A stretch of DNA of 64,000 nucleotides from Bdellovibrionales bacterium RIFOXYC1_FULL_37_79 (GCA_001770015.1 MEQB01000042.1:62001-126000); one strand, 5' to 3'; shown: positions 42,933-54,111, counted from the stretch's first letter. Notes: a model not told the origin generated them from the letters alone. Numbers and translations: made by a program.

Positions 42933-43049
42933 ATTTTGAGGCCTAGAGGTCAATATTTCCCCACGAAGTTGGTAAAATGGTTATTGGTTTTCTTCTTATT
43001 TGTGATAGGGGTGATGAGTGTGGATGGTTTGGGCCCGATAAAGCTGCTC
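42933..43049. repeat. Direct repeat copy 2 (intact rlmH 3' end)
   Basis: Partner of the 41923-42039 repeat. Positions 42996-43049 encode the last 17 residues and stop codon of the functional rlmH (EQLYRAQTIHTHHPYHK); 42933-42995 is the downstream flank. Coding constraint keeps this copy intact, whereas copy 1 has drifted. Confidence 0.93.
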
Positions 43050-43456
43050 TATAAGAATAATTCGGGCCATTTTGTGGGGGAAAGTGAGCAGGGAAAGGGA
43101 TATTTTTTCGTTGGCACGAGATAAAAGTTCCTCTCCAAATCCACTTGATCCTCCAACGATCAAATAAAGAGAACCAGAAGTTTTTTCAAGATGATTATAA
43201 AGCCATTTTGAAAAGGAAACGCTGTCCATTTGTTTTCCTGTTTCGGTCAGTAGGATCATCATACTTTTTGAATTTTGATTTAATTGATCAATTTTTTTTA
43301 AAACCAGACTGGCTTCAATGGAGACATCTTCTTTTTGTGATTTAATTTCATGAATATTTAATTTAAAAGTTTTAATTTGTTTTAAATAATGCTCTTCGAG
43401 TGCCAGCAAGTTTTGATCTTTTAATTGTCCAACCACGATAAGATTTAATTCTTTCA

Positions 43457-43457
<1 letters not shown>
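42996..43457 (-). CDS. rlmH: 23S rRNA (pseudouridine1915-N3)-methyltransferase RlmH
   Basis: The 153-residue SPOUT methyltransferase has the RlmH signatures: LIVVGQLKD at the N terminus, LTETGKQMDSVSFSKWL, LIVGGSSGFGEEL (SAM-binding knot) and the C-terminal ARIILIEQLYRAQTIHTHHPYHK. It methylates pseudouridine 1915 of 23S rRNA in assembled ribosomes. It overlaps the rsfS stop by one base. Its last 54 nt are duplicated 1 kb away as part of the candidate attachment repeat, while the gene itself remains complete. Confidence 0.96.
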
Positions 43458-45268
<1,811 letters not shown>

Positions 45269-45285
45269 AAAAACTCCTTATTCTA

Positions 45286-45657
45286 CTACTTTTGGCCTAA
45301 ATATTTTGTGGCCCACTTGTTATCCGATTCAATCTTCATAATCTCGCCATTTCCGTTATGAACCTCGGTTATCAAAAGTGCTGTATATTGCTGGCGATGG
45401 CCATTTTTTCTCTTCCAGCGACCTTTTCTTCTTTTTGAAACGATGACTTTTCTGCTTTTGTCGTGTCTTATGACATGGGCTACAACCTTAGCACCCTTAA
45501 CTGTTGGCTCACCAACAATGGTGTTGTCGCCTCCGACAAAAAGAACTTTGTCGAGTTCAACTTTTGAACCTTCATCTGCTTGAAGTTTTTGAACGTCAAT
45601 TAGATCACCAGCTGATACTTTGTATTGGTGACCTCCAATTTCTACAATGTTATACAT
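45286..45657 (-). CDS. rplU: Ribosomal protein L21
   Basis: The 123-residue bL21 protein has [36 protein letters not shown] and [22 protein letters not shown], which bind 23S rRNA. The C-terminal ~20 residues ([22 protein letters not shown]) extend beyond the usual ~103-residue length. Its leader of about 90 nt lies upstream with a sigma-70 promoter, and is likely the site of autogenous control by analogy with other L21 leaders. Confidence 0.96.
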   Translation of the reverse strand: MYNIVEIGGHQYKVSAGDLIDVQKLQADEGSKVELDKVLFVGGDNTIVGEPTVKGAKVVAHVIRHDKSRKVIVSKRRKGRWKRKNGHRQQYTALLITEVHNGNGEIMKIESDNKWATKYLGQK

Positions 45658-45748
45658 GAAAGACTCCTTGCCTGTGACAAACTTACGGGGAGCCTAAAAC
45701 TGGCTTCTTGGGTCCCAAAGTTTAGTCAAAAATTTAATGAACTTATGA

Positions 45749-45777
45749 CTTTTATTAGGTTTTTACATATATGTCAA
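45749..45777 (-). promoter_or_regulatory. Promoter of the rplU-rpmA-obgE operon
   Basis: On the minus strand TTGACA (45772-45777) is followed after 17 nt by TAAAAG (45749-45754). The resulting leader contains a short hairpin (AGCC ... GGCT flanked by GGG/CCC) before the AAGGAG ribosome site, resembling an L21-type leader; this last point is tentative. Confidence 0.65.
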
Positions 45778-45790
45778 GCATATAGGCTAG

Positions 45791-46705
45791 ATGATGCAAG
45801 ATAAAACATTAAATTTTAAAGATTCAAATTCCGATAAAGCTTGTGGGAAGGAAGGTATTTTCAAAATACCAGACCATGGAGGTGGTATGGATTCCAAAAT
45901 TGAGAAGGAATACACATATTTTCAATATCATAAAGACTTAAACATTCCGATATTCATTAAGTTGTCTTTAGCCGAATTTGAAATAGATATGGTGAGTTTT
46001 CTAAACGAAATTTGTTTTGCTCAATTGGCTGGGAATGAAAATAAAAAAATTGAAGATCAAGTTAAGGATAAGTCAAAAATTAAAGTTTTGAGGTTTTCTG
46101 AAGCTACCCCGGCGGTAGCTCAAAACATTCATTTTTTCAATGAAGGCGATTTGTACGGTCTTGAAAGTATTTCATATAAAAAAAATTACAAGATATATCG
46201 ATATAAGGGGATCGCCATTGGGATATTTTCCGTGGGGGCCAAAGAGTGGGAGCTTGGATGCTTTAGTAATTTTGGCGTAAGTGCAAACCAACTGGCTTGT
46301 TTTACCGTTATAAATAGATTTTTGTCCTGGGCCATGTCACCATCCGGGGTGGTAGGGTTTTGGGGAGTACCCGTGGATGAAGGGGTAGTGGTGATGAATC
46401 AACAAGATTCTAAGGGCGAGGCAGTTTTTTTTGATCTATATAAAAATGTGGTTTATACATTGGATGGGGTAAAAAAAGTTGGACCTAATTTTGTAATAAT
46501 GAGACTTGATCGTGTTCTACGAAGTAGAAACATTAAGATGTCCTCCAGTGAGTTGGCTAGTTTTTTGGCAGTCAATTGCTGCTATTTTGATACTGACGGG
46601 CTTAGTTTACCCATAAGACAGATGATTAGAACGATTTCATTAAATATATCGGGGCTAGTTCATCCCAAAGAGAACTTTAAACCAAGAACTGATTTGTCCC
46701 TTTAG
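45791..46705 (+). CDS. Protein of unknown function
   Basis: The 304-residue protein has no signal peptide or transmembrane helix. Two ATG codons open it (45791, 45794). Notable segments are KVLRFSEATPAVAQNIHFFNEGDLYGLESIS, a hydrophobic central part (LACFTVINRFLSWAMSPSGVVGFWGVPVDEGVVVM) and LDRVLRSRNIKMSSSELASFLAVNCCYFDTDGL. No domain is recognised. It is divergent from the rplU operon and precedes lgt by 58 nt. Confidence 0.65.
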   Translation: MMQDKTLNFKDSNSDKACGKEGIFKIPDHGGGMDSKIEKEYTYFQYHKDLNIPIFIKLSLAEFEIDMVSFLNEICFAQLAGNENKKIEDQVKDKSKIKVLRFSEATPAVAQNIHFFNEGDLYGLESISYKKNYKIYRYKGIAIGIFSVGAKEWELGCFSNFGVSANQLACFTVINRFLSWAMSPSGVVGFWGVPVDEGVVVMNQQDSKGEAVFFDLYKNVVYTLDGVKKVGPNFVIMRLDRVLRSRNIKMSSSELASFLAVNCCYFDTDGLSLPIRQMIRTISLNISGLVHPKENFKPRTDLSL

Positions 46706-46763
46706 CTTATCTTTAGTAAGATAAATAAAACAATATGTGTTTTTTTATGTGAAGGGATAAAGT

Positions 46764-47564
46764 ATGCATGCAATCCAAATTGATCCGGTGATACTCCATT
46801 TAGGTGCTTTGCAAATTCGATGGTATGGGCTTATGTACGTGGTGGCCTTTATCATTGCCGGGCAAATCCTTAAGAAACTGGTAAAAAATGGTTTTCTAAA
46901 AATCCCGGAAAATAAGGTTGACTCCTTATTGCTCTGGTGCCTGATTGGTATGTTAATTGGAGCTCGCACGTTCTATGTCTTTCTTTACAACTGGGATCAC
47001 TACGCTAATTTTCCAGCAGAAATGATTGCTATTTGGAAGGGGGGGCTAAGTTTTCATGGTGCTCTGGTGGGCATTATCACGGCAATGTTTTTATTTGCCA
47101 AGAAGTGGAAGCTGCATTTTTTTCATATTGCCGATTGTATTGCGGTTTGTGGTAGCCAAGGGCTGTTTTTTGGTCGGATCGGTAATTTTATCAATCATGA
47201 GTTGTTTGGTAGAACCACCGACGTTCCGTGGGGGATGATTTTTAGTGGTGGTGGTCCATATCCTAGGCACCCCTCACAGCTATATGAGGCGATTTTTGAA
47301 GGATTGGTCTTGTTTTTAATTCTTTTTTTGGTATCCAAAAAAACCAAGTATTACGGGGTAGTCTCCGGCTTGTTCATGGGAGGCTATGGATTTTTTAGGT
47401 ACATGATAGAGTTTTTTCGAGAACCCGATGTGCAACTGGGATATTACCTAGGGGGTACGACCACTATGGGACAAATACTTTGCTTGTTGATGATGCTTGC
47501 GAGTGTTGGAATTATTCTATACGCCTTTAAAATAAAAATTCCTACTTCCAAGAACTCTGCTTGA
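46764..47564 (+). CDS. lgt: Prolipoprotein diacylglyceryl transferase
   Basis: The 266-residue membrane protein has about seven helices and the Lgt motifs IRWYGLMYVVAF, GLSFHGALVG, GRIGNFINHELFGRTTDVPWGM (the GRxGNxxN motif) and RHPSQLYEA. It transfers diacylglycerol from phosphatidylglycerol to the lipobox cysteine of prolipoproteins and thus serves all the lipoproteins predicted in this window. Its 3' end overlaps the convergent small exported-protein gene by 23 nt. Confidence 0.96.
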   Translation: MHAIQIDPVILHLGALQIRWYGLMYVVAFIIAGQILKKLVKNGFLKIPENKVDSLLLWCLIGMLIGARTFYVFLYNWDHYANFPAEMIAIWKGGLSFHGALVGIITAMFLFAKKWKLHFFHIADCIAVCGSQGLFFGRIGNFINHELFGRTTDVPWGMIFSGGGPYPRHPSQLYEAIFEGLVLFLILFLVSKKTKYYGVVSGLFMGGYGFFRYMIEFFREPDVQLGYYLGGTTTMGQILCLLMMLASVGIILYAFKIKIPTSKNSA

Positions 47565-48069
47565 GCATCTGTTTTAAAATAGGCAGGTAGCCAGGAAGGT
47601 CACTCTTTTTAGTTATGACAGAATAAAAAATGGGAAAACAGGTGATAGTGCACTCTGCCCGGTAGAAGTGTTGGGTGTCTTTGACATTTTTCCAGGTATA
47701 ACTGGCACTTTCTTCATATTTTGAATAGGTGTCTTGCTTGCCAAGCTTTTTTATGAGGGACTCGTGAAATATATCATGCATAAAATAACTGGGAAGCCGG
47801 ACATAAAAGTCCACGGATTTGTCCTTATAGTATTGAACAAAAACCGGAAAGGTGTAGCGCTGATGATTAATTAAATATTTAATTATTTTATAATCAGCAT
47901 TGCTTGAGATGTTGGCACCTTTGTTATATTTTTTCTCAATGGATTCCAAAGTTTTATCTGGATAAAAATCCTCAAGTATTTCCAAGCTGAAATTGTAGTT
48001 GAAGGCTTCAACCTTGGCGAAGGCAGGTAAGGAGATGGTAATCAAAAGAAACATGATAACATTTTTCAT
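47542..48069 (-). CDS. Small exported protein of unknown function
   Basis: The 175-residue protein has a signal peptide (MKNVIMFLLITISLPAFA) and a mature region with two cysteines close together near the C terminus (AECTITCFP). It is rich in Tyr, Phe and Lys. No domain is recognised. Its end overlaps lgt by 23 nt on the opposite strand. Confidence 0.68.
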   Translation of the reverse strand: MKNVIMFLLITISLPAFAKVEAFNYNFSLEILEDFYPDKTLESIEKKYNKGANISSNADYKIIKYLINHQRYTFPVFVQYYKDKSVDFYVRLPSYFMHDIFHESLIKKLGKQDTYSKYEESASYTWKNVKDTQHFYRAECTITCFPIFYSVITKKSDLPGYLPILKQMLKQSSWK

Positions 48070-48245
48070 TGGTCATTTTGGGTGTGATCGTTTCTATTAG
48101 TTAAAATGATAATCTATTGTCCGGTTGTGCATAGCGGGAAAAACTTGACTGCTGATAGTTTACGTTTCAGAATAATAATAATTAAGATAAAATACTAATG
48201 GTCGATAATCCTCTGAAACGACTTTGGAGGACGGAGCATATTTTT

Positions 48246-49748
48246 ATGATTTTATGGAAGAAACATAGTACCCCCCTGACTAGTCTTATCTTCTTGTTTC
48301 TAATGGTTAATTTGATGTCATGTGGCCAGTTGGAGACGACCGAATCTGACATGAATAGCAAGACGAAGAAGATTGTTGAAAAAATTGACTCAAAAACTCA
48401 AGAAAAAGCGGATCAGCTGGAAAACAATGGTTCCAGTATATTAGGAAGCTCTATAGTGGAAGGGCCTGTGGTTAATGGTAAAAAAACCTACTTCCTTTAT
48501 GGGGCAGAACATCTTGAACTTGATAACTACTATTTTGATATACCCGTAGTCTATAATTCGGCTGTTAAAATGTGGATTAAATACTTTCTCAACCAAGGGA
48601 GAGGTTTTTTTGAAAGATATGGTGCCCGAGCAGGTAGATATGCTCCGCTGATGGGTAAAATTTTGGAAGATAATGGCCTGCCAAGGGATTTGATTTTTTT
48701 GGCCATGGCTGAGAGTGGTTTTCAAAACGATGCTAAATCATGGGCAAAAGCAGTTGGCCCATGGCAATTCATGCCTTATACGGGTAAAAAATATGGGTTG
48801 GATATCAGCTGGTACGTTGATGAAAGGAGAGATCCTATCAAGTCCACCATTGCGGCAGGAGAGTATTTAAAGAAACTGTTTAACGATTTCCAGTCCTGGG
48901 AATTAGCCGCTGCCGCATATAATGCCGGTGAAGGAAAAATGTCTCGAGCTATTAGAAAATATAAAACGGACAATTTTTGGCAAATTTCAAAAGGCAAGTA
49001 TTTAAAGAGTGAAACCAGAAATTACGTTCCCAAAATTATGGCCTTGGCGATTATCGGGAAAAATTTAAAATCTTTTGGATTTGAAGATATTGATTTTCAT
49101 GAACCACTTGATTTTGAAGAAATTACCGTGGCAGAAATGTCTGATCTATTTTTGATTTCAAAAGACCTGAATATGGAAGTGGAGGAGCTGGGTAGATTAA
49201 ATCCAGAGGTTTTGAGATGGTTTACGCCTCCTGGAAAGGAGTATAAACTGCGCATTCCCGTGGGATTAAAAGCTTTATGGGAAGAAAAATCGCAGGATCG
49301 AATTTATACTGCCAGCGAGTTTCAAATATTCCGAATTGATACTAAGAAAATCTCGCTGAAGGCGGTATCCAAAAAATTTAAAGTTCCGCAAAATGTTTTA
49401 GTAACGCTTAATAATCTTCCCGAGGGAAGTTATTTGAAGAAAAATGATGAAATTATTCTACCCTTTCGGGTGGGACAAAATGTGCGCTCAAGGATGTATT
49501 CAGATTTGTATGAAGTGCCCAGGAAGAGCGTACTGGCTCGAAAAAATTATAGAAGCCGGCTTAGGTATGCCCAAAAAAATGGAAAGTTGATCCGAAGTCC
49601 CGCTGCGTACTATGTGGTCAAGAAAGGGGATACCTTATGGTCGGTAGCACAAAAAAATAAGATCTCCATCAATACCTTAATTAGATCAAACATGCATGTG
49701 ATCAAGTCGCGGATGATTCGTGCCGGTGATAAATTGGTCGTTAGATAA
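48246..49748 (+). CDS. mltD: Membrane-bound lytic murein transglycosylase D type, SLT plus LysM
   Basis: About 500 residues. A lipobox (FLMVNLMSC) anchors it; the SLT domain contains the catalytic Glu in FLAMAESGFQNDAKSWAKAVGPWQFMPYTGKKYGL and the AAAAYNAGEGKM motif. LysM-like repeats follow (FRIDTKKISLKAVSKKFKVPQNVLVTLN; YYVVKKGDTLWSVAQKNKISINTLIRSN). It cleaves peptidoglycan glycan strands forming 1,6-anhydro ends. ATG 48246 is preferred because GGAG lies 9 nt upstream and the signal begins there; an in-frame ATG at 48198 lacks a ribosome site. Confidence 0.93.
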   Translation: MILWKKHSTPLTSLIFLFLMVNLMSCGQLETTESDMNSKTKKIVEKIDSKTQEKADQLENNGSSILGSSIVEGPVVNGKKTYFLYGAEHLELDNYYFDIPVVYNSAVKMWIKYFLNQGRGFFERYGARAGRYAPLMGKILEDNGLPRDLIFLAMAESGFQNDAKSWAKAVGPWQFMPYTGKKYGLDISWYVDERRDPIKSTIAAGEYLKKLFNDFQSWELAAAAYNAGEGKMSRAIRKYKTDNFWQISKGKYLKSETRNYVPKIMALAIIGKNLKSFGFEDIDFHEPLDFEEITVAEMSDLFLISKDLNMEVEELGRLNPEVLRWFTPPGKEYKLRIPVGLKALWEEKSQDRIYTASEFQIFRIDTKKISLKAVSKKFKVPQNVLVTLNNLPEGSYLKKNDEIILPFRVGQNVRSRMYSDLYEVPRKSVLARKNYRSRLRYAQKNGKLIRSPAAYYVVKKGDTLWSVAQKNKISINTLIRSNMHVIKSRMIRAGDKLVVR

Positions 49749-49843
49749 ATTCTTTACAAAAAAAATCTTAACAGGTGAAGTTTTTTTAAAGTAAACTAAG
49801 CTGAGCTATTAGTTGAACAAAGCGTACTGTCGAAGGATTTAAA

Positions 49844-50938
49844 ATGAGTCTTTTCTCAATCAAGCATCTTAAAAAAGATCAAACATCTAAGAATGAAAAA
49901 ATCTATGTGAATACGGTAATCACAGGTAAAGGTCCCTATACGGTTTTATTATGGGATAGATTATTTCAGGCCAAACAAAAGAATGATTTATTATTTATTT
50001 CAAGGGATCGTTTGACCCCTTATGATCTTTGTCCGTGGGGGCCTGCACCTTTGCGTGGAGAAGCGAATATTGCTTATTATAAAAATTTATTTTCGTTGCC
50101 GGAGGGGAAGGCTGAAACCGGCAAGACGGTTTTTTTCAAGGATCTGGAATTTCGGGAATTTGGTGGAAGGTATAAACCGGAGCCACTGCTTTTTGCGGAA
50201 ACATTTTATACCCAAAAAAGCGGTTTTCCTGACTACGATAAAATTTTTCCCTATCGGACCAGCGAGGATTTTTTAACATTATTAAATGAGCTGGTCTGCA
50301 CTGAGCTGATTTTAAAAATCGAGAAGTTGCCTAAGGATGGGCATCTGATTAACGAGAAGAGATGGCTTGTCACCTTTGCGAGCGGGAATCAAGTTGAGTG
50401 TGAGAATCTTATCTGGGGGGCGCCGATTTTTGAGTTGTTTGAGGTGCTGGATGCCGCTTCGTTGTTTGATCTGAAATTTATTGAATTTCATAATAATATG
50501 AAAGAAGTCTCTAGCTTGTTTATGACGTTTGAGGTTTCCCAAGCATCAAGTAGCACGGATACTTTTTTCATTCCCTTGAGCTATACTCATGAATGGGGAC
50601 ATTTTATCGGTGAATTCCAGGGATCACAGGTGGAACTGGTACATTTTTTAAACAGGGAAAGTGTGACAGAGGATGAGATTGCCAAAAGGATCAAAATTTT
50701 TAAAAGAAGTTTTGAAAAAATATTTCCGCAACATAAAATTATTGAATCAACCGAGTTTATCTATTTTGATTCTGAATCACCTATTATAAAAATGAGTGAT
50801 GACAACGATTACCAGTTTGATGATCGCTTATTTTTTGTGGGGATAAATGCTCCCTTAAAAGGAGAGAGTAATCATTTGTCCAACATGGCACGGGCGTTAG
50901 CATCTGTGAAAAATATCGAAAACTTTTTAGGAGTGTGA
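49844..50938 (+). CDS. Conserved-looking protein of unknown function, possibly amine-oxidase-like
   Basis: The 364-residue cytoplasmic protein lacks a signal peptide. Parts resemble the later half of flavin amine oxidase/NAD-binding proteins, for example VTFASGNQVECENLIWGAPIFELFEVL and the C-terminal DRLFFVGINAPLKGESNHLSNMARALASVKNIENF, but the N-terminal dinucleotide-binding GxGxxG is not present. I therefore leave the function open. Its last codons overlap the ribosome site of the barrel protein gene that follows 2 nt later, suggesting a two-gene operon. Confidence 0.6.
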   Translation: MSLFSIKHLKKDQTSKNEKIYVNTVITGKGPYTVLLWDRLFQAKQKNDLLFISRDRLTPYDLCPWGPAPLRGEANIAYYKNLFSLPEGKAETGKTVFFKDLEFREFGGRYKPEPLLFAETFYTQKSGFPDYDKIFPYRTSEDFLTLLNELVCTELILKIEKLPKDGHLINEKRWLVTFASGNQVECENLIWGAPIFELFEVLDAASLFDLKFIEFHNNMKEVSSLFMTFEVSQASSSTDTFFIPLSYTHEWGHFIGEFQGSQVELVHFLNRESVTEDEIAKRIKIFKRSFEKIFPQHKIIESTEFIYFDSESPIIKMSDDNDYQFDDRLFFVGINAPLKGESNHLSNMARALASVKNIENFLGV

Positions 50939-50940
50939 AA

Positions 50941-52164
50941 ATGAAAATGGTGATGGTTATTTTTTTAGTTCTGGTTTCACCCAATATTTTTGCCTCCAAG
51001 GCGAGGATGGAGGGACTAGGACAAGATTCACAGACGGGGTCTTTTTTCTTGCCCGACTCGAGGTCAGTTTTTTTGAATCCAGGTTTTATCAATATATTTA
51101 ATAATTATATTATCACTGAATGGGGAGAGGTGAATCAACCTGATGGTGGGAGTAATGGTGTGGGTACCAATCCTAAACCTAATGCCGAAGGTGGATTTTT
51201 TCAGGAAGTGAATGATTTTACCTGGGGAGTGTATTTGGGGAATAAGACCGATATTAATGATAACTGGAAGGATATTTCTGGAAATAAAACCTTTCTTACC
51301 CAAAGAAATCCGATTGATATTTTTTTTGGTGGGGATGCGGGGTTGAAATGGGGTTCAAGATTCAGTTATGCAAATAGTAAAAATGAGAATGCCGGAGATG
51401 GTAGTTCTGTTTCATATGAGTCTAATCATACTTCCATTGGGATTGGTTTTGGGCTTATTTGGGAAAATCTGAATTTGTATACAGATATAGTGCTAAAGGA
51501 TAAATCAGTCGGGGCAAATGAAGGAGTCTCTTCGAGTGATGCGGGTATGGTTTACGAGGGTAACTTGGGGCTTAAATTGGGAGCGGCTTATCAATTATTG
51601 GGAGTTAAATTATTTGGTCAATATGAAACAAATGGGTTTGAACTGCATCCTAATCAAGCCGGTTCCAGTAATGTTAAATATGAGCAAAAAATAATTACCG
51701 TCGGTGCAGGTAAGATACATGAAGTCGCCAATAATGCCAGAATCATAACCGATGCAACGGTTAATGTGATGAGTGATGAAGGAAGTGATCCTTCAAGCGT
51801 AACTGCCACTGGCTCTTGGACAATGGTGGATGGGGTTAGTTTTCTACAGGGAGAATCATCTGTTAAAACCAAAAAAACCAGGTTAAATTTAACCTTTGGC
51901 CTAGAGGCGGATGCCACTAGTTGGCTGACGCTTAGAGGGTCCATTAAGCAGGCATCACTTATTAATCAGCATAGTAAAACCAATGCCTCAGGGGCAAGTG
52001 CGAACGATAAAGTGGATAAATCTGATGAAACCACCAGTGTTTCAGCGGGGGCCACCATTAATTTTGGCAGTTTGAAAATTGATGGATTAATTGGTACCGG
52101 GGGGGATGGTATTTTCAATACAGATAACTTATTGGTGCGAACGGCTTTGCATTACTGGTTTTGA
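50941..52164 (+). CDS. Probable outer-membrane beta-barrel protein
   Basis: The 407-residue protein has a signal peptide (MKMVMVIFLVLVSPNIFA) and a mature part of repeated amphipathic strands with many Gly, Asn, Ser and aromatic residues. It ends in LLVRTALHYWF, with the terminal Phe typical of proteins folded by the BAM complex. A porin-like or surface barrel role is likely. AGGAG lies 8 nt before the ATG, inside the end of the previous gene. It converges with trmL, overlapping it by 13 nt. Confidence 0.78.
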   Translation: MKMVMVIFLVLVSPNIFASKARMEGLGQDSQTGSFFLPDSRSVFLNPGFINIFNNYIITEWGEVNQPDGGSNGVGTNPKPNAEGGFFQEVNDFTWGVYLGNKTDINDNWKDISGNKTFLTQRNPIDIFFGGDAGLKWGSRFSYANSKNENAGDGSSVSYESNHTSIGIGFGLIWENLNLYTDIVLKDKSVGANEGVSSSDAGMVYEGNLGLKLGAAYQLLGVKLFGQYETNGFELHPNQAGSSNVKYEQKIITVGAGKIHEVANNARIITDATVNVMSDEGSDPSSVTATGSWTMVDGVSFLQGESSVKTKKTRLNLTFGLEADATSWLTLRGSIKQASLINQHSKTNASGASANDKVDKSDETTSVSAGATINFGSLKIDGLIGTGGDGIFNTDNLLVRTALHYWF

Positions 52165-52619
52165 AATTCAATTTGTCTGAGTGCTTCGTATGCCACGGCG
52201 GTTGCGGCGTTGGAGAGATTGAGGGATCTGATAATATCCGAATACATAGGTAATTTGTAAAAAGATTCAGGAAAATCGTTATAAAAGCTATTGGGCAGTC
52301 CAGTGGTTTCGCTACCGAAAATGAGGTAGCAGTCGGGGGAAAAATTAGCTTGGTAGATATTTTTCTTGGCCAGTTTACTAAAAAAAAAGATAGCCTGAGG
52401 TTTTTCTTCCTGGAAAAAACTGTTCCAATTATCAAATTCTTTCAGCTTTACATGTTTCCAATAATCAAGACCGGCCCTTCTGACTTCTTTTTCGTCCAAG
52501 TTAAAGCCATAGGGTTTGATTAAAATCAGCTCCAAATCAAGAGCAACACAAGTTCTGCCGATAGAGCCTGTGTTGCCAGGAATAAGTGGTTTGTATAAAA
52601 CAATTTTAAATCTAGACAT
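52152..52619 (-). CDS. trmL: tRNA (cytidine/uridine-34 2'-O)-methyltransferase TrmL
   Basis: The 155-residue SPOUT enzyme has NTGSIGRTCVALDLELILIKPYGF, YLIFGSETTGLP and the knot motif LPMYSDIIRSLNLSNAATAVAYEALRQ. These are characteristic of TrmL/YibK, which 2'-O-methylates the wobble base of tRNA-Leu isoacceptors. It overlaps the end of pepA by 8 nt and is co-transcribed with it. Confidence 0.94.
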   Translation of the reverse strand: MSRFKIVLYKPLIPGNTGSIGRTCVALDLELILIKPYGFNLDEKEVRRAGLDYWKHVKLKEFDNWNSFFQEEKPQAIFFFSKLAKKNIYQANFSPDCYLIFGSETTGLPNSFYNDFPESFYKLPMYSDIIRSLNLSNAATAVAYEALRQIEFQNQ

Positions 52620-54111
52620 TCGCCGTTAAATAGTGAGCCAGTGTCCTTATCATGAGACCGCTGGCACCTTTTTTGGGGCAATACTCCAAATAACTTTGGC
52701 AGTCGGCGATGCCGGCAATATCCAGGTGGGCCCATGCGATATCATTTTTAATAAAATTTTCTAAAAAAGCTGCAGCCTTGGCGGAGCCTGCATTTCTACT
52801 TCCGCCCAGGTTTTTTAAATCGGCTATCGGAGATTTAATATCTTCATGAAATTCGGGAATGATGGGAAGCCTCCAGATATATTCATCCATTTTTTTGGCG
52901 CTTTCTTCTAATTTGGCAACTAATTTGTCGTTGTTTGCCATTAAACCACAAACTTCATCCCCTAACGCAACCAGGACCGCACCCGTGAGTGTGGCAGCAT
53001 CGATAATGACGTCGGGGTTTAAATCGCAGGCGTAATCCAGACAGTCTGCCAAAACTAATCTTCCTTCAGCGTCGGTGTTAAGCACTTCTACGGTTTTACC
53101 ATTCCTTCCTTTGAAAATTGAATCCGGCATGGTGGCGGTAGGTCCGATGGCGTTATCGGTCATACCCAGGATACATGTTATTTTATTAGGGGAGTGGCAT
53201 TCCACAGCAGCTTTAAATGCCCCATATACAGTGGCAGCACCGGCCATATCATATTTCATGTTTACCATGGATTGTTTTAATGAATACCCTCCGGTATCAA
53301 AAGTTAGTCCTTTGCCAACCAAGCAAATATGCCTGGTTTTTGAATTTGATTTTGAAGGAGTATAGGTGAGGTGAACTAAGCGAGGCTCATAATTGCTTCC
53401 AGCGTTTACCGACAAGAAAAGATTCATGTTTTCTTTTTTAAGTTCAGCCTTATTTAATATTTTGATTCGGACATGTTTAAGCTTCTTGGCATCTTTTTCA
53501 ATTTCTTTTGCCATAGTTTCTGAGTTTAAAAGATTGGGGGGATCGTTGATCAGATCTCGTCCAAAATTTACACTGTTGGCGGTGGCGAGTGCATTTTCAA
53601 AGGATTTTTCGTATGAAATTTTCTTTTTTTCTTTGGTATCAAGGTAGATGTTTTGTAACACGGGAGGAGTAGGGGCGGTTTTATGTTTAATATAATTGTA
53701 AGAAGCCATTATTAAGGCTTCAGTCAGGGTATAAATGGTTTTTTCCAGGTTGGTACCTAGAAGAAAACTGTCAACATCAATGGAAATGTCAGTGGAATTA
53801 TTTTTAAGAATTTTATAGATGGAGGCTATTTTTCTTCTTAGCACTTCGGCGTTATATTTTTTTTTCTCCCCTAGTCCTAGCGCTAAAATGGTGCGACCAT
53901 CATCCAGATGGAAGATAAAATGTTCACCAGCTTTGCCAACAAAATTTTTGGAGGAGATGATTTTATGAAATGCCTCCGAATAATTTTTTTTCCAGTGTGG
54001 TATGACTAGCTCCTCTTTTTCCTCCTTTTTCTCTTTTTTTGAAAAGGCAGATAATATCACTAATTCTTTTGATGAATAATCTTTAAAACCAAAATTTACA
54101 TGTATGGTCAT
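52612..54111 (-). CDS. pepA: Leucyl aminopeptidase (M17 family)
   Basis: The 499-residue protein has the M17 signature NTDAEGRL at 345-352 and metal/active-site residues in LVGKGLTFDTGGYSLK (K257, D262) and KYDMAGAATV. The N-terminal domain is divergent, as usual in the family. It removes N-terminal residues from peptides in the cytoplasm as a hexamer with two metal ions per subunit. In E. coli PepA also binds DNA, which cannot be judged here. Confidence 0.95.
   Translation of the reverse strand: MTIHVNFGFKDYSSKELVILSAFSKKEKKEEKEELVIPHWKKNYSEAFHKIISSKNFVGKAGEHFIFHLDDGRTILALGLGEKKKYNAEVLRRKIASIYKILKNNSTDISIDVDSFLLGTNLEKTIYTLTEALIMASYNYIKHKTAPTPPVLQNIYLDTKEKKKISYEKSFENALATANSVNFGRDLINDPPNLLNSETMAKEIEKDAKKLKHVRIKILNKAELKKENMNLFLSVNAGSNYEPRLVHLTYTPSKSNSKTRHICLVGKGLTFDTGGYSLKQSMVNMKYDMAGAATVYGAFKAAVECHSPNKITCILGMTDNAIGPTATMPDSIFKGRNGKTVEVLNTDAEGRLVLADCLDYACDLNPDVIIDAATLTGAVLVALGDEVCGLMANNDKLVAKLEESAKKMDEYIWRLPIIPEFHEDIKSPIADLKNLGGSRNAGSAKAAAFLENFIKNDIAWAHLDIAGIADCQSYLEYCPKKGASGLMIRTLAHYLTANV

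Larger units (their letters stand above)
41923..43049. mobile_element. Candidate small non-autonomous element inserted at the rlmH 3' end
   Basis: Two 117-bp direct repeats containing the rlmH end enclose about 0.9 kb (42040-42932) holding a HEPN-domain gene and a BolA-like gene. The plan matches an element integrated into the 3' end of rlmH with duplicated attachment arms, the known target of staphylococcal SCC elements. No recombinase is inside, so it would be a decayed or trans-mobilised (CIME-like) unit. Segmental duplication is the alternative. Basis: the repeat is seen directly; mobility is inferred. Confidence 0.6.

Noticed and set aside
41923-43049. Reading the repeats as insertion-sequence ends or a CRISPR-like array
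   Set aside because: The repeats are direct, only two, 117 bp long and contain an rlmH end; there is no transposase and no regular spacer series.
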